Shown here in pieces: positions 25,162 to 33,603 of a stretch of DNA of 64,000 nucleotides. A model generated the notes under the pieces. The model was not told where the DNA came from and ran no database searches. It saw only the letters and a program-made list of their open reading frames with translations. The position numbers were made by a program, and so were the translations under genes. Origin of the DNA: Corynebacterium macginleyi (GTDB taxonomy: Bacteria > Actinomycetota > Actinomycetes > Mycobacteriales > Mycobacteriaceae). Every line of letters starts with the position of its first letter. Positions within the stretch are counted from its first letter, which is position 1. Where the stretch lies: the NCBI RefSeq assembly GCF_003688935.1, contig NZ_REGE01000012.1:1-64000 (forward strand). Direction: 5' to 3'.

Positions 25162-27801
25162 GTGACTTCCAATAAGACCCGCCTTTTGCTCATTGACGGC
25201 CATTCGATGGCATTTCGTGCCTTTTATGCCCTGCCGGTGGACAATTTCTCTACCTCCGGCGGTCAGCACACCAACGCCGTGTATGGCTTTTTATCCATGC
25301 TGTCCAGTATTGTCTCTGAGGAAAAGCCGGATGCTATCGCGGTTGCTTTTGACGTCGGCCGCAAGACGTTCCGCACGGAGATGTTCCCGGATTATAAGGC
25401 GCAGCGCGAGGCTGCGCCGGAAGAATTTAAGGGCCAAGTAGATATCATTCGCGATACCTTGGAAACCTTGGGTATTACAACGCTCTCGCGTGAAAATTAC
25501 GAGGCCGACGATATTTTGGCTACCCTGGCCACGCAGGCGCAGGACTACGAGACGCTGATTGTCACCGGAGACCGCGATTACCTGCAGCTGGTTACGGATT
25601 CGACCACGGTGCTCTATCCCATGAAGGGCGTATCCACGCTGCACCGGTTTACCCCAGAAGCCGTCGAGGATAAATACGGGCTTACCCCCGCGCAGTATCC
25701 CGATTTTGCTGCCCTGCGCGGCGATCCATCCGATAACCTCCCTGGCATCCCCAAGGTGGGAGAGAAAACCGCCACCAAGTGGATAGTCAAGTATGGAGAC
25801 TTGGCTTCATTGGTAGAGCACGCCGAAGAAATCAAGGGCGTGGTGGGAAAAAACTTTCGCGAACGCATCGAGCAGGTGCAGATGAACCGGAAGCTCACCC
25901 AGATGGTTACCGATATGGACTTAGACGTCGGTCCAGATGATCTGGCTTTTAAGGAAGCCAAGGTTGCTGATGTTGCCGCAAAATTCGATGAATTGGAATT
26001 TGGCACCAACCTGCGCGACCGTGTCTTATCCGCCGTCCCCAATGACGGGGCAGTGGCCGCCGAGCAAGCCGCGGAGGCCCCAGATGTCGATCTCACCATT
26101 GATGACGCCTCGCTGATCGAGTGGCTACCGGGTCGCGAGCACGTAGCCGTATATGTGCAAGGCCAGGGCGCCCCAGGCCAAGGCGATGCCTCAGCTATAG
26201 CCTTTGTGGACGGCGATCGCCACGGCCTGCAGGTGGAACTCGGGGAACTTTCCGCCGATGAGGAAAAGGCCTTGGTCCAGTGGTTAGAATCGCCGGCCCC
26301 TAAGTATTTCCACGCCGCGAAGGCCGCGTTCCACATGTTGGCAGGGCGCGGAATTGAGCTCGACGGGCTCGCTCATGATACGGCCTTGGCGGCCTATATC
26401 CTGCGCCCAGGCCAGCGCACTTACGAGCTTTCCGATGTCTACCAGCGCCACCTTCAAAAGTCCCTCGGCGCCGCCTCGGAGCAGATGTCGTTACTCGATA
26501 GTTCCTCCCTGGTAGATCAGGCAGCGGCAATCATGGAGCTAGCGGAAAAACTCACCGCGGAACTGCAGGACATCGACTCGTTCGAGTTGTACACCGATCT
26601 GGAATTGCCGCTGGTGACCATCCTGGCACGCATGGAGGCTACGGGCATCGCGGTCGATGTAGATATTTTGGAAACCCAAAAGGATGCTTTTGTGGAGCAG
26701 GTGGCGGAACAAGAACGCTCCGCGCGCGAGCTCGCTGGCGATGACAAGCTCAATTTGAATTCACCTAAGCAGCTACAAAAGGTACTTTTTGAGACCTTCG
26801 ATATGCCCAAGACGAAAAAGACGAAGACGGGATATTCCACGGCCGCGAAGGAAATCGAGCAGCTGGCCATCAAGCACCCGCACCCGTTCTTGGACCACCT
26901 TTTGGCCCACCGTGAGTACCAAAAGATGAAGACCACGCTCGAGGGCCTGATTAAGGCCGTCCAGCCGGATGGGCGCATCCACACGACCTTTAACCAGACC
27001 GTGACCTCGACGGGACGTTTGTCCTCGACGGAGCCTAACCTGCAAAACATTCCGGTGCGCACAGAGGCCGGTCGTCAGATTCGATCGGCATTTATCGCAG
27101 GTGAGGGGTTCGAGCAATTAATGACTGCGGACTACTCGCAGATTGAAATGCGTGTGATGGCGCACCTGTCTGCCGATCCCGGGCTGATTGAGGCCTACAA
27201 GGCCGGCGAGGATCTACACAACTTCGTTGGTTCTAGGGTCTTCGATGTGCCCGTTGACCAGGTGACCCCTGAGTTGCGTCGCCGCGTAAAGGCCATGTCT
27301 TATGGCTTGGTCTATGGCCTGTCCGCATTTGGATTATCGCAGCAGCTGGGAATCCCGGCGGGCGAAGCCAAGTCGATTATGGAAAGTTACTTTGAGCGCT
27401 TTGGTGGCGTAAAGAAATACCTTGATGACGTCGTCGAAAAAGCCCGTAAGGATGGTTATACGGCCACGCTCTTTGGCCGCCGCCGCTACTTGCCAGAGCT
27501 TAACTCCGATAACCGGTTGGCCCGCGAAAACGCGGAACGCGCTGCGCTCAACGCCCCGATCCAGGGAACGGCCGCGGATATCATTAAGGTCGCGATGATT
27601 CGCGTGGATCGTGCGTTGCGAGACCTGAAATCTCGTGTATTGCTCCAGGTTCACGATGAACTGGTGGTAGAGGTTGCCCCCGGCGAGTCGGATCAGGTTC
27701 GAGAGATTCTCGAGCGCGAGATGGATTCTGCCATCGAGCTGAACGTGCCGCTTGAGGTCTCTGCCGGTGCTGGTACCGATTGGGATGCGGCGGCGCATTA
27801 A
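25162..27801 (+). CDS. polA: DNA polymerase I
   Basis: Repair and Okazaki-fragment polymerase, 879 residues. The N-terminal 5' nuclease domain begins LLLIDGHSMAFRAFYALP. The central 3'-5' exonuclease-like domain lacks the usual DxE acidic pair (VAVYVQGQGAP instead), so proofreading is probably absent, as in other actinobacteria. The polymerase motifs are intact: A DYSQIEMRVMAHLS, B RRRVKAMSYGLVYG (tyrosine in the dNTP site) and C LQVHDELVVEV. The start GTG at 25162 is chosen because TACTAT at 25149-25154 stands exactly 7 bases upstream (leaderless) and the family N-terminus begins there. In-frame ATGs at 25138 and 25153 lie on or before the -10. Confidence 0.93.
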   Translation: MTSNKTRLLLIDGHSMAFRAFYALPVDNFSTSGGQHTNAVYGFLSMLSSIVSEEKPDAIAVAFDVGRKTFRTEMFPDYKAQREAAPEEFKGQVDIIRDTLETLGITTLSRENYEADDILATLATQAQDYETLIVTGDRDYLQLVTDSTTVLYPMKGVSTLHRFTPEAVEDKYGLTPAQYPDFAALRGDPSDNLPGIPKVGEKTATKWIVKYGDLASLVEHAEEIKGVVGKNFRERIEQVQMNRKLTQMVTDMDLDVGPDDLAFKEAKVADVAAKFDELEFGTNLRDRVLSAVPNDGAVAAEQAAEAPDVDLTIDDASLIEWLPGREHVAVYVQGQGAPGQGDASAIAFVDGDRHGLQVELGELSADEEKALVQWLESPAPKYFHAAKAAFHMLAGRGIELDGLAHDTALAAYILRPGQRTYELSDVYQRHLQKSLGAASEQMSLLDSSSLVDQAAAIMELAEKLTAELQDIDSFELYTDLELPLVTILARMEATGIAVDVDILETQKDAFVEQVAEQERSARELAGDDKLNLNSPKQLQKVLFETFDMPKTKKTKTGYSTAAKEIEQLAIKHPHPFLDHLLAHREYQKMKTTLEGLIKAVQPDGRIHTTFNQTVTSTGRLSSTEPNLQNIPVRTEAGRQIRSAFIAGEGFEQLMTADYSQIEMRVMAHLSADPGLIEAYKAGEDLHNFVGSRVFDVPVDQVTPELRRRVKAMSYGLVYGLSAFGLSQQLGIPAGEAKSIMESYFERFGGVKKYLDDVVEKARKDGYTATLFGRRRYLPELNSDNRLARENAERAALNAPIQGTAADIIKVAMIRVDRALRDLKSRVLLQVHDELVVEVAPGESDQVREILEREMDSAIELNVPLEVSAGAGTDWDAAAH

Positions 27802-28079
27802 TCCAGTGATACGGCTTATTCGTCATGAGCGTGCTCGCATACGCCTCGCAGCTCAAGGGCTGACAGCTCAGCGGTGGAAAGGTGCGGGGGAGTCCGTCTG
27901 TGGTTTCGGCTTACGCAGCGTCAAAGACCTTCACTCGATGCCCCGCAGAAACGTGAGGGGTTAAAAATAACACGTAGTGTGCCTGTGACCTGGGGTAAGT
28001 CTCGCGCCGCTGCATAATGAGGCGACGACCGTGAGTACTTTTCGAATCAACTCTTACCTATCTTTCCAAGGACGTAGGC
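27802..28079. other. Intergenic stretch after polA
   Basis: No gene recognised. Short frames on both strands have no ribosome site or family resemblance. A weak CCCC...GGGG hairpin followed by TTAAAAATAA near 27940-27970 could terminate polA transcripts, but its stem is short. The stretch leads into IS-end-like and broken small genes, so it may be the edge of a rearranged area. Confidence 0.3.
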
Positions 28080-28118
28080 TTGACGCCCAAAGTGTCTAGT
28101 TTCCGGGGGTCAGGCCCA
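28080..28118 (+). repeat. IS-end-like repeat, copy 1
   Basis: The segment TTGACGCCCAAAGTGTCT, continuing AGTTTCCGGGGGTCAGGCCCA, matches the segment at 28713-28750 in the same direction: 23 of 28 bases in the core are identical. Both copies resemble IS3-family termini (GTGTC...TTTCC...CCCA), and more weakly the real IS end at 152-185. No transposase lies between the two copies. I read them as orphan ends left by insertion sequences. Confidence 0.45.
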
Positions 28119-28123
28119 GGCGG

Positions 28124-28279
28124 TCATTCGTCCTTTCTTATTAGGGTAAAGACCTGGATGAAAACCATCGTCACCAGGGAGATAATGGCTACAATTCCTG
28201 CAGCTTCCGCTTGGCCAGCAAAAGAGAAAAATGTAATTGCGGCAAATAGAGCTATTGCGAGAATCATGGTCTTATTCAT
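28124..28279 (-). CDS. Small two-helix membrane protein (51 aa), unknown
   Basis: Reads MNKTMILAIALFAAITFFSF, then AGQAEAAGIVAIISLVTM and a second hydrophobic run ending IRKDE. It has two predicted membrane helices joined by a short Gln/Glu/Ala turn. There is no strong ribosome site (GAAAAGA about 8 bases upstream at best). It is divergent from the broken secreted-peptide ORF at 28306, with only 26 bases between starts. No family is recognised. Small two-helix proteins next to secreted peptides can be immunity or export helpers, but that is speculation. It lies between IS-end-like repeats. Confidence 0.35.
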   Translation of the reverse strand: MNKTMILAIALFAAITFFSFAGQAEAAGIVAIISLVTMVFIQVFTLIRKDE

Positions 28280-28305
28280 TCTGGAAATCTTTTCAGGAAA
28301 TCTGG

Positions 28306-28593
28306 ATGACTATTGGCAACGCTAAGAGCCGTTTGGTGGCAATTGCAACGTCTTTATTTTTGAGCTTGTCCGTAACGGTCGGTGCGGCCTCTGCTGCCAT
28401 TAGCGTACCTGTTTCATCATCTCAGGGGATTGTTTAGCAACAAAATGTTTAACTAGAGATGGATGAAGAAGCATATAATGAGTGGATTCAAGAAAATATG
28501 CCCACTAAATAGAAGACTTCTGAAAGAATGAATTGGGTTGCGTGCGGGACTGTGGTCGGGGCAGTAGCTGGCGCTTGCGGATTTGGAGAGTAG
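28306..28593 (+). pseudogene. Broken small secreted-peptide gene with in-frame stops
   Basis: ATG 28306 follows AGGAAA by 5 bases. The first 43 codons encode a clear signal peptide (KSRLVAIATSLFLSLSVTVG, then AASA) and a short Ser-rich end, stopping at TAG 28435. The same frame then continues through TAA and TAG to 28593, with coding-like text: MDEEAYNEWIQENMPTK and NWVACGTVVGAVAGACGFGE. The final segment is a Gly/Ala-rich helix with two cysteines, reminiscent of bacteriocin or other membrane-active peptides. Either an approximately 95-codon gene has decayed by three point mutations, or the 43-residue secreted peptide is itself the product. No family is recognised. Confidence 0.4.
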
Positions 28594-28712
28594 TAATACA
28601 AGAGGCGGGTTTAGTAGCAAAAAGGGGGTGCGGACGAAATCTTGGAGGTTTTCTCGCACGTCTAGTATTCGATACCCGGATGCGCGAAGGCTTAAGGCGT
28701 TATATGTACGTC

Positions 28713-28750
28713 CTGACCCCCAACGTGTCTATTTTCCTGGCGCGGGCCCA
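28713..28750 (+). repeat. IS-end-like repeat, copy 2
   Basis: CTGACCCCCAACGTGTCTAT, continuing TTTCCTGGCGCGGGCCCA, is the partner of 28080-28118. The copy overlaps the stop codon of the RDD gene on the opposite strand (28729-28731), so the last residues of that protein (GPAPGK) are written in this repeat. Confidence 0.45.
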
Positions 28751-29190
28751 TCTTCCTGAGGTCGCTTTTCCACCAGGCAGCCAGCCAAGAGGTCAAAGGG
28801 TGTTTGGCCGATGGCTAAAACAGAAAGGCCTAGAAGCGCAACGATAATGCTGTCGATGTTCCAGCCAGTAAGCGTCAGCGGTGTGAGCAACAGCCACGAA
28901 TTTCGCAGGCACGCGGTGACAAACGGCGAGCGGGCCGGGATGATTTCTAGCTGCATCGACCATTTGCCCAGGGAGGTAGACTTCTTCGTTTCCACCCCCA
29001 CGCGGTAGATATAAAAGACCACGGCGAGAGCGACCGCCTCGTAGATTTCTTGGGGGTGGCCGGTCAGGGGGTTACCGGCAAGAGCATTAATCAGCCACCG
29101 CACCACGGTGATAATGGCGGCGACGAGGAAGGCATCAGTCCACCATGCCACAGCGCGGCGCAGGACAATTTTCAGTCTTTCGGTGATCAT
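28729..29190 (-). CDS. RDD-family membrane protein
   Basis: A 153-residue protein with an RDD domain. The first helix contains RRAVAWWTDAFLVAAIITVV (Arg and Asp as in the family name). A second helix is near residue 62 (AVALAVVFYIYRVGVE), then TKKSTSLGKWSMQLEII, the equivalent of the family's LGK segment, and a further hydrophobic pair (SIIVALLGLSVLAIG). The function of RDD proteins is mostly unknown; some are ion antiporters. Start ATG 29190 is chosen because TAGCAT stands 7 bases before it (leaderless). ATG 29199 lacks any signal. The C-terminus runs into an IS-end-like repeat and may have been altered by it. Confidence 0.7.
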   Translation of the reverse strand: MITERLKIVLRRAVAWWTDAFLVAAIITVVRWLINALAGNPLTGHPQEIYEAVALAVVFYIYRVGVETKKSTSLGKWSMQLEIIPARSPFVTACLRNSWLLLTPLTLTGWNIDSIIVALLGLSVLAIGQTPFDLLAGCLVEKRPQEDGPAPGK

Positions 29191-29702
29191 GTTCCCCATG
29201 CTAGTTGCATGTGTGGCACATGAAAATCGTGATCCAGGCAAGCGCGGTATCGCAATCGGTGAGGAAGGGGAATGCGCCGAACGCAGAAAATGCCACGTCA
29301 AAGAGATCAGTGGCGTAGTGCAGTGCCAGCGCATCGGCCTGGTGGGGCATTTCCGGGCGGTATTATTAGAGGAAAGTTCCGCGACGAGCTTGGGATGGGA
29401 GACGGCCGCATCACCATTCGAACAGGATTAATTGCCGTAGAAGACGAAGTGCTTGGGACGGGTTACTGGCCTGGCCGACGGGCTGTATTTGCCGTATGAG
29501 CTGGACAGATGTAAGCTCTTACAGGCATGTCTATGCCACGGGTTGCTGTAGGCTATTGTAGGAAAGCTTAGGGCAACCACGCGGCGGGATCGGATGTCAC
29601 CTCTATCTCCTGTATTTGTGCAGCGCAGAGGGGCTTTGAATTCGAGAGACACGCAGTTGTCCACGAACGATTTCCTACATTTATTCGGAGCATTTTTACA
29701 AT
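29191..29702. other. rpsA upstream region with possible gene remnant and two palindromes
   Basis: From about 29219 to 29500 the sequence has coding-like composition but is split between two frames (GIAIGEEGECAERRK..., then GDGRITIRTGLIAVEDEVLG), neither with a ribosome site. It may be a frameshifted remnant, not identified. At 29510-29523 TGTAAG-CT-CTTACA and at 29524-29537 GGCAT-GTCT-ATGCC are two perfect inverted repeats back to back, 166-193 bases before the rpsA start. The remainder is presumably the rpsA promoter and leader. Confidence 0.35.
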
Positions 29703-31166
29703 ATGCCATCTTCTACTACCCCTCAGGTTGCGATCAACGATATCGGAACCGCCGAGGACTTCCTCGCAGCTGTAGACGCCACCATCAAGTACTTCAATGA
29801 CGGTGACATTGTCGAGGGTACTGTCGTCAAGGTTGACCATGATGAGGTACTGCTGGACATCGGATACAAGACGGAAGGCGTTATCCCTTCCCGCGAGCTG
29901 TCCATCAAGCACGACGTCAACCCTGACGAAGTTGTCAAGGTCGGCGATGAGGTGGACGCACTTGTCCTGACCAAAGAGGATAAGGAAGGCCGCCTGCTTC
30001 TATCCAAGAAGCGCGCACAGTATGAGCGTGCTTGGGGCGCCATCGAGGAGCTCCAGGCCAAGGAGGAGCCGGTTACTGGTACCGTCATCGAGGTTGTCAA
30101 GGGTGGCCTAATCCTAGACATTGGGCTGCGCGGCTTCCTGCCTGCTTCCCTCGTTGAGATGCGTCGCGTCCGCGACCTAGAGCCTTATATTGGCCAGGAG
30201 CTGGAAGCTAAGATCATCGAGCTGGACAAACAGCGCAACAATGTCGTCCTGTCTCGCCGCGCACACCTGGAGCAGACCCAGTCCGAGGTTCGCTCCGAGT
30301 TCCTGCACCAGCTGCAGAAGGGCCAGGTCCGCAAGGGTGTTGTCTCTTCCATCGTCAACTTCGGTGCTTTCGTCGATCTGGGCGGCGTAGACGGCCTGGT
30401 TCACGTTTCCGAGCTGTCCTGGAAGCACATCGACCACCCATCCGAGGTTGTCACCGTTGGTGACGAGGTAACCGTTGAGGTTCTAGACGTCGATCTGGAC
30501 CGCGAGCGCGTCTCCCTGTCCCTGAAGGCAACCCAGGAAGACCCATGGCGCGTCTTCGCCCGCACCCATGCTGTGGGTCAGATCGTGCCGGGCAAGGTCA
30601 CCAAGCTGGTTCCGTTCGGCGCGTTTGTTCGCGTCGAGGAAGGCATCGAGGGCTTGGTTCACATCTCCGAGTTGGCTCAGCGCCACGTCGAGGTTCCGGA
30701 CCAGGTTGTTACCGTTGGCCAGGAAGTTATGGTCAAGGTTATCGATATCGACCTCGAACGTCGTCGTATCTCCTTGTCCGTCAAGCAGGCTGATGAGGAT
30801 TACTCCGATGAGTTCGATCCGTCCAAGTACGGCATGGCTGACTCCTACGACGAGCAGGGCAACTACGTCTTCCCAGAAGGCTTCGACCCAGAGACCAACG
30901 AGTGGAAGGAAGGCTTCGACGAGCAGCGTCAGGCTTGGGAGGCACGCTACGCAGAGTCCGAGCGCCGTTTCAACCTGCACACCGCTCAGATCGAGCGCAA
31001 TCGCGCTGCAGCCGCAGAAGCTGCAGAGTCCGCTGATGCATCCTCCAACTACTCTTCTGACTCCACCGATGCAGCTCCGGCATCGGAGACTCAGGCAGAG
31101 TCCGGCGGATCCTTGGCTTCTGACGAGCAACTTGCCGCACTCCGCGACAAGCTTGCCGGCAACTAA
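29703..31166 (+). CDS. rpsA: 30S ribosomal protein S1
   Basis: Binds mRNA on the 30S subunit. The 487-residue protein contains four S1 RNA-binding repeats (about residues 35-105, 123-188, 209-277 and 294-363). The last two are the most canonical, with VSSIVNFGAFVDLGGVDGLVHVSELSW and VTKLVPFGAFVRVEEGIEGLVHISEL. A Glu-rich linker and an Ala/Ser/Glu-rich C-terminal tail ending LRDKLAGN follow; tails of this kind vary among actinobacteria. The ribosome site is CGGAG, about 12 bases before ATG 29703. Codon choice is strongly biased, as expected for a highly expressed gene. An intrinsic terminator follows at 31221. Confidence 0.95.
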   Translation: MPSSTTPQVAINDIGTAEDFLAAVDATIKYFNDGDIVEGTVVKVDHDEVLLDIGYKTEGVIPSRELSIKHDVNPDEVVKVGDEVDALVLTKEDKEGRLLLSKKRAQYERAWGAIEELQAKEEPVTGTVIEVVKGGLILDIGLRGFLPASLVEMRRVRDLEPYIGQELEAKIIELDKQRNNVVLSRRAHLEQTQSEVRSEFLHQLQKGQVRKGVVSSIVNFGAFVDLGGVDGLVHVSELSWKHIDHPSEVVTVGDEVTVEVLDVDLDRERVSLSLKATQEDPWRVFARTHAVGQIVPGKVTKLVPFGAFVRVEEGIEGLVHISELAQRHVEVPDQVVTVGQEVMVKVIDIDLERRRISLSVKQADEDYSDEFDPSKYGMADSYDEQGNYVFPEGFDPETNEWKEGFDEQRQAWEARYAESERRFNLHTAQIERNRAAAAEAAESADASSNYSSDSTDAAPASETQAESGGSLASDEQLAALRDKLAGN

Positions 31167-31220
31167 GACAAGTTTGGAGTGTGGGGTGAGATAGCCCCCT
31201 AGCTTCACCCAGCTGCACTA

Positions 31221-31268
31221 GCCGCGTCCTTCTCCCCCAGGGAGACAGGACGCGGCTTTGTGAGTTTT
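31221..31268 (+). terminator. rpsA terminator
   Basis: GCCGCGTCC / GGACGCGGC form a 9-bp stem with an inner TCTCCC/GGGAGA pairing, followed by TTTGTGAGTTTT. It begins 54 bases after the rpsA stop. Confidence 0.85.
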
Positions 31269-31361
31269 ATGACAGTGGCACAAATGACCGCTCGCTCATT
31301 CTTTAAAAACCCGTGACTTGACCTGCGGTAAAACGTTTTTGTCTGTAAAAAGATCACTATC

Positions 31362-31436
31362 CCCACTAAAAACCACTCAAGTGGGCTTTTGTTTGTGTTG
31401 CCTCTCACTTATAATCCCAATGTGACGTAATAGCCA
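31362..31436 (+). promoter_or_regulatory. ptsG promoter region with possible GlxR half-site
   Basis: A perfect TATAAT -10 is at 31410-31415, so transcription should start near 31422 and leave a leader of about 60 bases before ptsG. TGTGACGTAATAGCCA (31421-31436) matches the left half and centre of the corynebacterial GlxR (CRP-type) site TGTGA-N2-TA; the right half is poor. A CCCACT/AGTGGG hairpin with following T's (31362-31390) lies just upstream and may stop read-through from rpsA. GlxR control of ptsG is known in C. glutamicum; binding at this exact site is inferred. Confidence 0.45.
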
Positions 31437-31480
31437 GTTAAGTGCTGACTATCGTTTTGTCTTTATGCAAGGAGTATGAA

Positions 31481-33529
31481 GTGGCATCTGTGAAAGACAC
31501 TTCCACACACATCATTGAGAGCCTTGGCGGCGCCGAAAACATCACGTCGCTGACGCACTGCGCTACGCGCTTGCGTTTTCAACTCGTGGATGTAGGGAAA
31601 GTAGATCAGGAAAAGCTGGAAAGTGATACGGCCATTCTCGGTTCTGTCACGCAGGGTACGCGTGGCTACCAAGTGGTTATGGGTGGTGGCGTAGCCAACT
31701 ACTACAGCGAAATCATCAAGAATCCCGGGGTAAGTCCGCCAGATGAGGAATCCTCCTCAGCCAAGAAAAATTACGATGCCGTGCGTGGAAAATATGATTG
31801 GGTCGACTACTGCTTCGAGTTCCTTTCTGATACGTTCCGCCCGATTCTGTGGGCGCTGCTAGGTGCGTCCCTCATCATCACACTGTTGGTTCTGGCGGAT
31901 ACCGTCGGCATCCAGGATTTCCGCGCGCCGATGGAGGAGCAGCCCGAGGGCTTCCGCTTGGCCCACGCGATGTTCCAATCGGTCTTCTACTTCCTGCCGG
32001 TGATGGTGGGTGCCACCGCCGCGCAGAAGCTGGGCGCCAATGTGTGGGTTTCGGCCGCCATTCCGGCCGCTCTGCTGACGCCAGAATTCATGTCCCTAGG
32101 TGAACAGGGCGATACCGTCAACGTATTCGGCCTGCCGCTGGTGGTTAACTCCTACGGCTCCCAAGTATTCCCACCGATCTTGGCCGCGATCGGCCTGTTC
32201 TGGGTAGAGAAGGGCTTGAAGAAGATCATCCCGAGCGCGGTACACATGGTCTTCGTGCCGTTCTTCTCGCTGATGATTATGATTCCGGCAACGGCCTTCC
32301 TGCTCGGACCATTCGGCATCGGTGTGGGTAACGGCATCTCGTGGGTACTGTTCCAAATTAATGGCTTCTCGCCGTTCATCCTGGCCATCGTCATTCCGTT
32401 GCTGTACCCATTCCTGGTTCCGATGGGCCTGCACTGGCCGCTCAACGTAATCATGATTCAGAACATTACGACCTATGGCTATGACTTCATCCAGGGCCCC
32501 ATGGGCGCGTGGAACTTCGCGTGCTTCGGTGTGACCGGCGCCGTGATGGTTATCTCCATGAAGGAAAAGAACAACTCCATGCGCCAGGTATCCGTCGGTG
32601 CCTTCGCAGCCGGTATGCTCGGCGGTATTTCGGAGCCGTCCCTCTACGGTATCTTGCTCCGCTTCCGCCGCACCTACTACCGCTTGCTGCCTGGTTGTGC
32701 CGTGGGTGGTGCAGTGATGGGGCTTTTCGATGTCCGCGCTAATGCCTTCGTCTTTACTTCCATCTTGACCACCCCGGCCATGTCTCCACAGCTGGGTTAC
32801 ATCATCGGCATCGCCGTGGCATTTTTCACCTCCTTCTTCCTCACGTTGCTGTTTGGCTACCGCACCGCTGAGGAAAAGCAGGCCGATCTCGAGCGCATTG
32901 CCCGGGAAAATCATGAGAGCATCGAAGACGTGGCTAGCCGCTCTGAGTCACACCTCATTGGATCCTCTGGTCATGGAGCGCATGCTTCTGAAAAAACAGC
33001 GGCTGTTGGGGTTGTGCCTGCCACCGGAATCGCTACCAAGGAAGCAGAACAGGCAACCATCGTGTTGGATACTCCCTTGGAGGGTGAGGCCGTGGACCTA
33101 TCTGAGGTGCCGGATCCTATCTTCGCCGGCGCGAAGCTTGGACCTGGCGCTGCAGTCAAGCCAACTGGCAATATCGTTTATGCGCCTGCCGATGGCACCG
33201 TGCTCACTGTCCAAAAATCTGGCCACGCGATCGGGCTGAACCTGGATAACGGGGTCCAGCTACTCATCCACGTTGGCCTAGATACGGTGGAATTGGCCGG
33301 TGAGGGATTCGATGTCCATGTGGAAAAGAAGCAGCGCGTTTCTGCTGGCGATAAACTCATCAGCTTTGATACAGACCTCATTAAGTCCAAGGGCTATAAC
33401 CTGATTACCCCGGTCGTGGTCACCAACGCCAAGAAATTCGGTTCCGTTAGTGGCGCTACCGGCACGGTTACTCTAAGTGACGGACTTTTGCAGGTTCATC
33501 CAAAGCCAGAAGAAGAACTTGAGTCCTAG
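31481..33529 (+). CDS. ptsG: Glucose-specific PTS enzyme IIBCA
   Basis: Imports and phosphorylates glucose. The 682-residue protein has the domains in B-C-A order. IIB has the phospho-cysteine in THCATRLRF (about residue 27). The IIC membrane domain (about residues 110-470) has SGVGN-type and GISEPSLYGILLRF loops. A linker follows, and then IIA with QKSGHAIGLNLDNGVQLLIHVGLDTVEL, whose second His is the phosphoryl acceptor. Similarity to C. glutamicum PtsG runs end to end (SDTFRPILWALLGASLIITL is shared). GTG 31481 follows AGGAG by 7 bases. Its position between rpsA and coaE is the conserved one. Confidence 0.95.
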   Translation: MASVKDTSTHIIESLGGAENITSLTHCATRLRFQLVDVGKVDQEKLESDTAILGSVTQGTRGYQVVMGGGVANYYSEIIKNPGVSPPDEESSSAKKNYDAVRGKYDWVDYCFEFLSDTFRPILWALLGASLIITLLVLADTVGIQDFRAPMEEQPEGFRLAHAMFQSVFYFLPVMVGATAAQKLGANVWVSAAIPAALLTPEFMSLGEQGDTVNVFGLPLVVNSYGSQVFPPILAAIGLFWVEKGLKKIIPSAVHMVFVPFFSLMIMIPATAFLLGPFGIGVGNGISWVLFQINGFSPFILAIVIPLLYPFLVPMGLHWPLNVIMIQNITTYGYDFIQGPMGAWNFACFGVTGAVMVISMKEKNNSMRQVSVGAFAAGMLGGISEPSLYGILLRFRRTYYRLLPGCAVGGAVMGLFDVRANAFVFTSILTTPAMSPQLGYIIGIAVAFFTSFFLTLLFGYRTAEEKQADLERIARENHESIEDVASRSESHLIGSSGHGAHASEKTAAVGVVPATGIATKEAEQATIVLDTPLEGEAVDLSEVPDPIFAGAKLGPGAAVKPTGNIVYAPADGTVLTVQKSGHAIGLNLDNGVQLLIHVGLDTVELAGEGFDVHVEKKQRVSAGDKLISFDTDLIKSKGYNLITPVVVTNAKKFGSVSGATGTVTLSDGLLQVHPKPEEELES

Positions 33530-33554
33530 TCAGTACCCTTAATTTCGGCAGCAA

Positions 33555-33585
33555 GGAGTCCAGGCATTTAAGCCGGGCTCCTTTT
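33555..33585 (+). terminator. ptsG terminator
   Basis: GGAGTCC / GGGCTCC (one G-T pair) with an inner GGC/GCC forms the hairpin, followed by TTTT. It ends five bases before the coaE -10. Confidence 0.85.
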
Positions 33586-33603
33586 CGCGTAGTCTGTTCA
33601 CTT

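Noticed and set aside
27584..27964. Short frames across the polA 3' end on both strands
   Set aside because: They overlap polA coding sequence and show no signals of their own.
29108..29499. Plus-strand frames between RDD and rpsA
   Set aside because: Partly antisense to RDD, no ribosome site; a frameshifted remnant is possible but cannot be shown, so it is only mentioned in the regional note.
32096..32914. 272-codon minus-strand frame opposite ptsG
   Set aside because: Antisense to a conserved transporter, rich in residues produced by reversed biased codons, no ribosome site.
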